A stretch of DNA of 64,000 nucleotides from NCBI GenBank assembly GCA_030867875.1, contig JAOWCC010001634.1:51432021-51496020 (forward strand), in the 5' to 3' direction. Below, in pieces: positions 25,001-37,000 of this stretch. The position numbers and the translations under genes were made by a program. The DNA comes from Actinernus sp. WN-2022. Taxonomy: Eukaryota; Cnidaria; Anthozoa; Actiniaria; Actinernidae. The stretch's first letter is position 1. Each line of letters begins with the position of its first letter. Below the pieces are notes generated by a model that searched no databases, had not been told where the DNA came from, and saw only the letters and a list, made by a program, of their open reading frames with translations.

Positions 25001-28000
25001 ACAGTCCCTAATACCTTTGCTCTTACCTGTCCATTGCTATTGCACGGTTTATCTAATATGGTCCAGGGCATGGATGGCACAATCTGCTGTAGAAACCCTA
25101 TACAGTCCCTAATACCTTTGCTCTTACCTGTCCATTGCTATTGCACGGTTTATCTAATATGGTCCAGGGCATGGATGGCACAATCTGCTGTAGAAACCCT
25201 ATACAGTCCCTAATACCTTTGCTCTTACCTGTCCATTGCTATTGCACGGTTTATCTAATATGGTCCAGGGCATGGATGGCACAATCTGCTGTAGAAACCC
25301 TATACAGTCCCTAATACCTTTGCTCTTACCTGTCCATTGCTATTGCACGGTTTATCTAATATGGTCCAGGGCATGGATGGCACAATCTGCTGTAGAAACC
25401 CTATACAGTCCCTAATACCTTTGCTCTTACCTGTCCATTGCTATTGCACGGTTTATCTAATATGGTCCAGGGCATGGATGGCACAATCTGCTGTAGAAAC
25501 CCTATACAGTCCCTAATACCTTTGCTCTTACCTGTCCATTGCTATTGCACGGTTTATCTAATGGTCCAGGGCATGGATGGCACAATCTGCTGTAGAAACC
25601 CTATACAGTCCCTAATACCTTTGCTCTTACCTGTCCATTGCTATTGCACGGTTTATCTAATATGGTCCAGGGCATGGATGGCACAATCTGCTGTAGAAAC
25701 CCTATACAGTCCCTAATACCTTTGCTCTTACCTGTCCATTGCTATTGCACGGTTTATCTAATATGGTCCAGGGCATGGATGGCACAATCTGCTGTAGAAA
25801 CCCTATACAGTCCCTAATACCTTTGCTCTTACCTGTCCATTGCTATTGCACGGTTTATCTAATATGGTCCAGGGCATGGATGGCACAATCTGCTGTAGAA
25901 ACCCTATACAGTCCCTAATACCTTTGCTCTTACCTGTCCATTGCTATTGCACGGTTTATCTAATATGGTCCAGGGCATGGATGGCACAATCTGCTGTAGA
26001 AACCCTATACAGTCCCTAATACCTTTGCTCTTACCTGTCCATTGCTATTGCACGGTTTATCTAATATGGTCCAGGGCATGGATGGCACAATCTGCTGTAG
26101 AAACCCTATACAGTCCCTAATACCTTTGCTCTTACCTGTCCATTGCTATTGCACGGTTTATCTAATGGTCCAGGGCATGGATGGCACAATCTGCTGTAGA
26201 AACCCTATACAGTCCCTAATACCTTTGCTCTTACCTGTCCATTGCTATTGCACGGTTTATCTAATATGGTCCAGGGCATGGATGGCACAATCTGCTGTAG
26301 AAACCCTATACAGTCCCTAATACCTTTGCTCTTACCTGTCCATTGCTATTGCACGGTTTATCTAATGGTCCAGGGCATGGATGGCACAATCTGCTGTAGA
26401 AACCCTATACAGTCCCTAATACCTTTGCTCTTACCTGTCCATTGCTATTGCACGGTTTATCTAATATGGTCCAGGGCATGGATGGCACAATCTGCTGTAG
26501 AAACCCTATACAGTCCCTAATACCTTTGCTCTTACCTGTCCATTGCTATTGCACGGTTTATCTAATATGGTCCAGGGCATGGATGGCACAATCTGCTGTA
26601 GAAACCCTATACAGTCCCTAATACCTTTGCTCTTACCTGTCCATTGCTATTGCACGGTTTATCTAATATGGTCCAGGGCATGGATGGCACAATCTGCTGT
26701 AGAAACCCTATACAGTCCCTAATACCTTTGCTCTTACCTGTCCATTGCTATTGCACGGTTTATCTAATATGGTCCAGGGCATGGATGGCACAATCTGCTG
26801 TAGAAACCCTATACAGTCCCTAATACCTTTGCTCTTACCTGTCCATTGCTATTGCACGGTTTATCTAATATGGTCCAGGGCATGGATGGCACAATCTGCT
26901 GTAGAAACCCTATACAGTCCCTAATACCTTTGCTCTTACCTGTCCATTGCTATTGCACGGTTTATCTAATATGGTCCAGGGCATGGATGGCACAATCTGC
27001 TGTAGAAACCCTATACAGTCCCTAATACCTTTGCTCTTACCTGTCCATTGCTATTGCACGGTTTATCTAATGGTCCAGGGCATGGATGGCACAATCTGCT
27101 GTAGAAACCCTATACAGTCCCTAATACCTTTGCTCTTACCTGTCCATTGCTATTGCACGGTTTATCTAATATGGTCCAGGGCATGGATGGCACAGTCTGC
27201 TGTAGAAACCCTATACAGTCCCTAATACCTTTGCTCTTACCTGTCCATTGCTATTGCACGGTTTATCTAATGGTCCAGGGCATGGATGACACAATCTGCT
27301 GTAGAAACCCTATACAGTCCCTAATACCTTTGCTCTTACCTGTCCATTGCTATTGCACGGTTTATCTAATGGTCCAGGGCATGGATGGCACAGTCTGCTG
27401 TAGAAACCTGCACAGCATTCAACATTCTACAAACAAAACAGCTAGAGTGAACAAGTTGCACCTTTACAATTAAAGTGGATGGTAAGAGATTGGAAAATGA
27501 TCGGTAATTGGTAAGTATAGTTAGTAAATGGTCTGCTCTTTACGGTGCAATTTTGTCACTGTAGCCAATAAAACATACAGCATAAAATGGATTTGTTAAA
27601 GTCGTCAACTGATATTTGTTCTTGTGAACACCACAACATAAATATAATGAGATATAAAAAAACAGATTAGAATTAAGTAAACCACCATACCACTATATTT
27701 TTTCGGCACTCCCTCATCTGACAGCCAGTAAATGTGTGTAGTCTGAATCTGTACCTCATTCGGTAGAAACAACTCCTTTTGTCAACCTAAATAATAGCAG
27801 GCTTGTTACACTTGGTAATGAGAAGTAAAACAAACTCAATGATGTGTAGTTATTTACAGATGGTATAAAGTCTATTGCAGTTAGTTACACATGGCATGCA
27901 GTCTATTTTAGTTACCGTAAACACCATTGATAAGCCGCACCTATTTACCCAAAATTTTCGTTCAAGATCGGCGGTGCGGCTTATCCACGGGACAACCTAT

Positions 28001-31000
28001 TAAAAGTTCCATATATAAATTAACATTTTAAAAGAAATATTAAGCTATATGACACCAAACCAAAGTAAGCAAGCACTGGCCATTGCTTTTGCAAGTTTGG
28101 TGGCTCCTAACAGATCCGTTTATATTGTTCCTCCGCAAGCATGAAAATACCACGCTAAATGGCCCAACATTTCTTCGCTGTTTAGCACTTTAACAGCAAC
28201 ATTTGTCGAACTGATCTTCCACCTCTCTATGAGTAACAAGTTTTCCTCTGATAGATGGCTTCCAGATATCCTTTTAGACATGATAGCAACAGACAGCTAA
28301 TGAAAAAGCAAACTACTCCATGTTGTTTTGACTTTGTTCAGTGAAACTAAAACTTCTGGGTCCTGTTGTTCATTAAGGGTGGATAGCGCTATCCACTGGA
28401 TAAATCGTTATTGGTGGGTAAAAATAATAAGCTAGTTTGGATGCTAGTTATCCACGAGATAAGGTGCCAGTGGATAGCGTTATCCACCCTGTGAACAACA
28501 GGACCCGGGTGTCCAGTTTTTCTCTTCCAACAAGTGCCTGGTTACTAAGCTATAACGACCTTATCTCGTTTTTGGTGAACTAATCGTCGATAACTCAGGT
28601 TTATTTTTGTTTACTCGCACAATTACGGCCACAAATGGCTGCAGAACAGCTATAACATCCCAAACTAGCTATAACATCCCAAACTAGCTATGAACCAGGT
28701 TTTATAGTAAACGAACAAATAAATACAATAAGTACATAGAGAAATATACAAAAAAAGGACTGATACAAATTTCAAACTGAGCAATATTCACTTACCGACT
28801 ATTCAGGTTCAACATGGCGGCCACTAACTAAACGAATTACGCGCCAAAACTAATTTATACAATGAACGAGGAACGCCTGACTAAACGAGATACGAAGAAC
28901 GCACGAATGATATAGGAACACTAACGAGCACTAGCCGAAACCTGAAACACTGCATGATCACAAAACGAACACTAAACGAGAGGCAAAACACGGTACAATC
29001 ACTATGACAATAAAAACAACATTTTGGTGACTACACCGGCCCTTAAATGAAATAATTACACGATTTCATTTATCACTAGCCACCAATACTAGCGAACTAA
29101 CAATCGTTCAATGCTCTATCAAGGTTCATTTATTTAGCAATGTTCTATGCAATGTAATCACGATGCATCCATCTCCAGACGACACAACTTTGTCACAGGG
29201 CGCACAAGGATAGTCGTTGATGACTTTACATCTCTTCGACGTTGACGCTTGGTGCGCGTCACCACGGTTGAACTCGTTCGCACCTTAGCTGTGCGGATCA
29301 ATCCATCTCTTCCTTGGTTGACCTCCACGACTCTTGCCATCGGCCACTGTCCTCTGGGAAAGTTCCCATCTACAAGTAGCACTAAATCTCCGACCTTCAG
29401 GTTCTCCTTCACTTCGCTCCATTTCTGTCGCAGTTGTAGGGTTGGAAGATACTCGCATGACCACCTTTTCCAAAATACGTCCGAGAGGTACTGCGCCTGC
29501 CTCCACTGTCGTCTGCTGTGCAAATCATCCTTGTTAAATATTCCAGGTGGTAAACACGGACACGGGCGTAACTGCAACAAATGGTTTGGCGTCAAAGGAT
29601 CATCATCCGAGGGGTCTTCACTACATCGCGTCAGAGGTCTGCTATTCAAAATACTCGTTGCTTCTGCCATCACGGTTGACAGAACTTCGTCTGAGAATAT
29701 TTGCTCTTGCAGCAACGCTTTCAGGATATTCCGCACCAATCTGATCATCCTCTCCCAATCATCTCCCATATGGCTCGCACCTGGCGGATTGAAGATCCAC
29801 TGAATCCCTCTCTGGATACAGAACTCGTTGATCCTTTGCTGGTCACTTCGAATCAGTTCCGGATACCCACGGAGGCTGATAAATCTTCTTAATGCATTGA
29901 TCATCGAATCTGTGTTGAGCGAATGAGCAATCTCTATATGTACAGTACGTACTGTCAGGTAGGTAAAGATGCAGCCGTAGCGCTTCAAATGCTTCCTCCC
30001 TTGCTTGACTTGTAGTGGTCCGAAGTAATCTACTCCGACAAACGTGAACGGGGATCGTTCAGGGGTTACTCGTTCTCGTGGTAGATCTGCCATGAACTGC
30101 TCACAAGGTTGTGTATTTCTCTTCTGACAGTTTACGCATCTTCTTATCACACGTCTTACAACTGTTCTTCCCTTGACTATCCAGAAGCACTTCCTTAGGG
30201 ATGAAAGTACAAGCTCCTGACCCATGTGGCCGACATCTTTATGGTGTTGGTTAACAATTAAATGGGTCACGTGGTGCTTGCTTGGGAGTATCTTCGGGTA
30301 CTTGAGCTCATCATCAACCGAAGAGCATCCTATTCGACCTCCAACTACCAGAAGACCATCCTTTAATACTGGATGTAACTTGTAAATCGACTGTCCAGCC
30401 TTCTACTCTTCTATGGTTTGTCTTTCTACTTGTATCACCCTCTGTAGCTGTAAGTATTCCAAGCACTTCAGGAAAGGCTGATTTCTGCACATGTCGGATA
30501 ATCTCTACTTCCGCTTTACGAAGCTCATCCACTTTTAGGTAGCCAGTCTCTACAGCCTTTATATCCGTCTTCTCACTTTCCTGCACAGCTCCATCACTTC
30601 TGCTTGACAACCTCTTTTGCACGCAAACCTTCAACAGGAGAAATTGTTTGTAGCGCAATAACCACGCAATGGCTCTCTTCAGCTTCCACCAGGAAGAGTA
30701 TTGGTGAATACAATCCTCCAGCCCATTTCTTTCAGCTGCGACGGTGTAAATCTGAGCCTCCTTCCTCGCCTCTGGATCTTCATCTGTCAAATCTGGGATT
30801 ACTGTAGTTGGTGGCTCTTGTATCTTCAACAGAAGCTGACACTTTAGTGTCTATGGTTAAATCAGCAAAGTCTGTTCTCCAAAGTCTATCTAACTGACGT
30901 CTTAACTCTTGCTCTTGGACTTCAGGACGATCCTCCACGTGAAGAAAGTTCACTGCAGAGCTATTCTCGTCCTTCCTTCCACCCACAGCGCCCATCACCG

Positions 31001-34000
31001 TCCATCCCAGTTCGTACCGGACTGCAATTGGCTCTTCCTTTTTACCCGATTTGTACTCCAGCGGGAGGAAAAGACTTGGTCTCTCCTTGACACCGATCAG
31101 TAACATAACAGCTCCATCTTGTATATCATTAACATGAATGTCTCTGAGGTGAGGCCAGCGATTGAAATCTTCTCTCTTCGGGATGCAGCTCTTCGGAATT
31201 GGCATTTGCTTAACGGTCTTCACATTCGACAACCCTATAACAACCATCTCGTCCATAGATTTCACCACTATGTTAACCAATTTGCTTTCCACTTCAGTTG
31301 AGCCAGTCATTCCTGTTAGAGTAAACCTAACATTACTGCCATCCAGACTGAGTCTTCTCGCCAACTGCTCATGACAAAGAGTAACTTCAGACCCATTGTC
31401 CAATAATGCATACGTCTCCACACACGCATCTCCCCCTTGTCCTTGAACTTTAACTGGTACAACTCCAAGACAAACTCTTGCGTCACCGACTCCGGTTGCA
31501 GCTACAGCGACTCCAACATCATCCGCCGTAGCGTTTGCCAGCACGCTGTTTCCGGCCCCCACTATCAGTTGTTTGCTGCTGCTGCGTATCTTGTTGATCA
31601 CTGCTACCGGCACTTGAATTACCTCTACTTCGCATGCTCTGATTATTAGACTCGCTTGTGCCTTGACCCGGATGATGCATCAAAGTGTGGTGATTTCCTC
31701 CACATTCTGCCTTTTGACACTTGAAATTAGTCTTAGGACAGTCTTGAGCGATATGGTTTTCAACAAGACATTTGTTACAAAGTCTGTGTCGCTGCACCAA
31801 CTTTCTTCTGTCTTGATATGAGAGATTCTTGAAAGTTTCACACTTCCAGATCCTGTGCTGACCGGAGCAAGCTAAACAATTTCGAGCAACAGGAGGCACG
31901 GTGCTTGAACTTCGATCGACTGGAGTTGCAGTACTTGAACTTTTATTCTGACCGGGTGCAATTCCGGTTGCTAACGTTGTCGCCCTCGGGAAGATTATCT
32001 GCTCTCTCTCTTTGTCACTCTTGCTTTGTTTCTCTTCCTTCACAATACTTCGAGTCATGTCTTGTCCAAACTCGTTGTCAACTAATCTGGCTCTTTCTTC
32101 GATAAACTGAACAAAGTCTCTGAATCTGGGTCTGAAGCCGCTTCCAATAATGACGCCAGCTCGTTCGGTCCAGCGACCTCTCAGAAACATTGGTATTATT
32201 TTGGCTAATTCCCTTAAGGTGACCATGTGATTCAAATCCGTCGCGTACCCATTCCCCATGCCTGTCAGGGTGCGGTCCGCAGTGTTTGCTGTCGCGCAAA
32301 CCCCATCAAGGAAGCCCCATCAGCCTTCTTCAAATATGGAATGTTCGTCAATTTCCTCAAGTGTGCCTTCGGCTACCAAATGCGGTTTTCCGAAATTTTC
32401 TCTCAGTGTTCGTTTACCCACTCGATATCCTTGGTCAACAGGTAAATTTACACAACTCTCCACTGCTTCTCTTGCTTTTCCTGTACAATGTTGAATCAAT
32501 AACTGCAGTCTTCTGGATTCATCAGGATTGTCCTTTTCCAAACAGGTTTCAAAATTATGTATAAATGTGATATACTTTAAAGTATCCCCATCAAACCGCA
32601 GATATTCGATCTTTGGAGTGCTTAGTACTTGTTGTAAGGCTTTCACCATCTCGTATTGACCACTCAAATGTTGAGGTTCACTAGCGTCCACTGCTCTAAA
32701 CACAGGAGTTTCAGGAGGAAAATAAACAGCACTCGCAGCCTTTACAGCGACGTCACTTGTCCGGAGAGAGCCTTGTTCCTGTACTTGAAGGGAAAGCTGA
32801 GCTCGTTTGGCCTCTGTTTCAGCTTCTAGCACTTCGAGTTTCATTTTTATTTGTTGTTCTTCGCGCTCTATTTCTTGTTTTATTCTAAGTTGTTCCAACT
32901 TCAACTGTGCCAGTGCCACATCCTCGGTTCGTGACAATTTAGAAGACCTTGTCGATCTTGAGCCAATCTTAGAAGCACTGCGACGGTTTGACGACACGCG
33001 TGATGATCCAGAAGTGCTACTGAATTCGTCCACATATCGTCCAGCTTTCTTCGCTTTCTTTTTCCATAATTTAATAGCAGAATCCAAGTTTAACTTCCGC
33101 TGCATTTGTTCGGTGTAACTGTCGTAGCTCTTTGCTCTAGAGATTTCAGTATCTAAGAGTTCTACATATTTCTCATGCACATTCATGAATCTGCCCCATG
33201 CATCTGTGTAGCTCGCCATATTCTGAGAAATATCATTCCAGCTCACTCGTATGTTACTCAGCATGGCTTGTACTTCATTATACATTAGTGTCAGAACGCC
33301 GATATTCCCGGATCTCGACCGTTTTACAGCCTCCACATCCTCAGCATTTCCAGTACTAATACGAGGTTCTTCTAAACTTATTTTACTCATTCGACTATCT
33401 TCTTTGCTTTGAGCGTCCATATTTTCTAAAAGCCCAAGCAGGTTGTAGCGTTCCTCCAAGCTTCCAACGCTCGGAACTCGTTATAAGTCGAATGACATGT
33501 TCGAAATAAGTTCATTAATTCATCCACAAAGTAGCTTGTAACGCGGACCAATTTCCACTTGTCAGTACTCCAATAAGCGGACCAATTCCACTTTAAATCC
33601 ACCACTAGTCGCCATCTGTATGAAGTCGAAAACTATAACGACCTTATCTCGTTTTTGGTGAACCAATCGTCGATAACTCGGGTTTATTTTTGTTTACTCG
33701 CACAATTACGGCCACAAATGGCTGCAGAACAGCTATAACATCCCAAACTAGCTATGAACCAGGTTTTCCAGTAAACGAACAGATAAATACAATAAGTACA
33801 TAGAGAAATATACAAATAAAGGACTGATACAAATTACAAACTGAGCAATATTCACTTACCGACTATTCAGGTTCAACATGGAGGCCACTAACTGAACGAA
33901 TTACGCGCCAAAACTAATTTATACAATGAACGAGGAACGCCTGACTAAACGAGATACGAAGAACGCACGAATGATATACGAACACTAACGAGCACTAGCC

Positions 34001-37000
34001 GAAACCTGAAACACTGCATGATCACAAAACGAACACTAAACGAGAGGCAAAATACGGCCATCCCTTCATGTAGGACGACACGAATTGCTACCAAATTGTA
34101 TTCTATTGTATTGTATTGTGTTGCGTTCTATTGTTGTATTGAATTGTATTGTGTTGTATTCTATTGTATTTTTGGTAAAAATTCGTGTCGTCCTACATAA
34201 AGGGATTGCCCAAAACACGGTACAATGACTATGACAATAAAAACAACATTTTGGTGACTACATAAGCTATGGATGAATGTGAGCCTGTTGTTTTGGTTGC
34301 CAGGTAAAATTTGATCTAAAAAGTGACCTGAATGAACAGATCCTGTTAAACAAATACTATGAAACGATATATCATGTATCAATTTATACTATTGCAGAGC
34401 TGAAATTACAGTTACCTGGGGGAGTTTTCTCCAGTTTGAAGGTTACAATGTATGCCGTTTGATTTTCTTCCAATGAAAAAAAATTGTTCCCTAAACTCAA
34501 GCTTCGAAACTCGGGGTGCAGCTTATCTATGGGTGTGGCTTATGCATGGGTGTTTATGGTACTTACAGATGGTATATAGTCTATTTTAGATACTTACAGA
34601 TAGTATAAAGTCTATTTTAGATACTTACTGATGGTATAAAATCTAGTTTAGATACTTACAGATGGCATAACGTCTATTTTAGATACTTACAGATGACATA
34701 AAGTCTATTTTAGATACTTATAGATGTCATAAAGTCTAGTTTAGATACTTACAGATGGTACATAGCCGGCCATACATCCACGATTTGGAAAACGATCAAT
34801 CATGTCACAGCGATAGCACATTGCCTGGAATTAAACAGATTATCGATCAAAACCTGGCAAAAGACTGAAATCAAGCTGGTTTACTCCAGGAGCCCATTAC
34901 CAGGAGCGTTCCTCTGTTATGGGTTGGGTCCCCAGCACAGAGGTAGATGAGGCTATTTTTAGATTCGAAATTCCCGCGAAAAGAGGTCGCCGCCATGTTG
35001 GTGCCCTTAAACAATAGATCCCTCGTTAGCTCCTTTTGTTGGGGCACCAACATTTGAATCTCTGGGGATTGAGTGAAAACCAGCAATTCGAATTCCCACG
35101 TTGAAAGTGAGAAGAATGATAATGAGAAGTAACGTTAGCTATCTGATTGGCTAAGAATAGCCTACCTTTGTTCTTTTTCGCGCGAAACGCAATGCTAAAA
35201 ATAGCCTCGTCTACCTCTGTGCTGGGGTACAGACACAGTGGGGAAGATGGACGCTCCTGGTAATGGGCTCCTGTTTACTCTCATATTCACAGATTTCACA
35301 GAAGAAAATAATCAAAAGATGTTATGTAATAAGTACATTAATTTTGTACTTTTCATATGACCTGCACTTTCCTTTCAAAACCATTTACAAAAGTCACGTG
35401 ATGAGGGACGTACGTGTTTGATGTGAGCGAGCTGAAAAAATCCGTCTGCCCCTGCTCAATGTTTTGTTTATTGTTTTGCCATTATTAAAACAAACTAAGT
35501 GGTCATATGATAAAAAACATATTGACTGAAGTGAGGTCGGGCCGAACAGGATGTTTTTACGCTCAGTCCGTAAGTCATTTAAGTACCAGCTATTATTGAG
35601 TAAGTGGGAGAGCCGGATATTTGGCTCAAGGTCAAGATGTACTATGTTGTGGTTTAAACATTATTTTTTCAAGATTCTAAAAAGAGAACTTTAATGTTTA
35701 CTGAGGTTAGGTTTATTTAAATGTTGGGTTAGGGTTTGGATTACAAACGTAGTTCACAGGACCATTGAAGAAGCATTATTGTTCTGTGTTGTTCAGTGAT
35801 CAAGCCCTAAAAAGCCTAATTTTGTGACTACTAAAACCCCTAAATTCCTATATTTCCTCAAGTCTCTAAACCACACAGCAACTCTTTGCTGTGAAGGGAC
35901 CAGACAATGCTATTATACACACTAACTTACCTTACAGGTATGTAACATACAGTGGACAGTACTGGACATGATGTGTTACCGACGTGTCTGGTATTATAAA
36001 ATATGATAATACAATGTACTGGTGATGGGACCAGATTGTATTTATAAGTTATACCATGGCATTTCGGGGTATTAGTGATTTAAATTGCCCCGAGAGCCGA
36101 GGGAAGATTTGTAAAAGTCCCGAGGCCGCTTTTACAAATCTTCCCGCGGCTCTCGGGGCAATTTAAATCACTAATACCCCGAAATGCCATGGTATAAGTT
36201 TGTTATACCATGATCGCCGAGGAACGAAACAAATCTCTGAGAAGTTTAGTTTTCTCTGCCGAAACTAAAGACGTCGCAGTCGAGTTGCTTTCGAAAACGT
36301 TTTGTTTAAAGCTTGACTGAGCGCCATTGATTAAACGACCCTGGCTTCCCCTGGGTAAAAGCGTGTTGTTTTTGAGAAGAATAACACTAAAATACAATGT
36401 AATTATGCGGTTGACTAAATATTCAAAGAGCATGAATGGATTTTTATTACGTCACGTTTATGGTTTTAAGTATCCCACATGGAAGAAGCGGGTTTGAGAA
36501 ATTAAGAGAAGAATATGCAGATTGAAATAGGTCATCCCACATGGATTACATTGAAGGTTATGATGAAGACAGGTCAGTTTGGATTCAGTATTTTTCATCC
36601 GGGAGCGTAGGGCTAGTCGTGCCAGAGGGGAGCAGGAGTTGATGCTTTTGACCTTCTCACTTCCAACCTGCATTCTCTTCTAATTTTCCCTCATTACGCA
36701 TGCAGGGGAAATTTAGAAATATGCATTGTTTCGAAATTTCCCGGCGGGAAATTTTGAAAACAATGCATATTTCTAAATATCCTGCCATCAGGGAAAATTA
36801 GTGGTTTAAATGTGCCTCGGAGAACAAAAGAATCCGAGACTACCATGGTATAACAATAATTATAATATGTATAAATATTATACAGTTTGTACTTGGGATG
36901 AATAAACATGCTTTAATTCTTGAACTTGCTTAGTTATTTAACATATTAATATGAGTCGCAAAGATCTCTGTATTTTTGGTCATTCTACAGTGTCATTTCA

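Larger units (their letters stand above)
28546..34267 (-). mobile_element. BEL/Pao-like LTR retrotransposon with 5-bp target duplication
   Basis: Minus-strand element bounded by TAAGC on both sides (28546-28550 and 34263-34267). The LTRs begin TGTAGTCACC and end GGTCGTTATA in element orientation. The coding region is gag-like, zinc knuckles, aspartic protease, then integrase. The reverse transcriptase and RNase H that belong between protease and integrase in BEL/Pao elements are missing, and several frames are broken, so this copy cannot encode its own replication. Confidence 0.92.
27915..34559. mobile_element. Inverted-repeat DNA transposon (non-autonomous) with nested insertions
   Basis: The left end CCGTAAACACC...ATAAGCCGCACC and the inverse of the right end, CCATAAACACCCATGCATAAG, are inverted repeats flanked by TA on both sides. 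Without the BEL/Pao insertion it would be about 0.9 kb. It has no transposase. It lies inside the 31-bp array, in the x15-x16 intron. Confidence 0.7.

Noticed and set aside
24108..27339. Reading each long array unit as a 60-nt in-frame exon ([15 protein letters not shown]...)
   Set aside because: It looked attractive because it is 3n and ends in the right frame, but x17 shows that the true frame is [13 protein letters not shown], matched by the short unit; the long unit has a 2-bp insertion.
24533..27473. Repeated 92-codon plus-strand ORFs starting [11 protein letters not shown]
   Set aside because: They are the antisense reading of the x17-derived array; the same peptide restarts with each group of units and the sense strand carries the stabilin exon.
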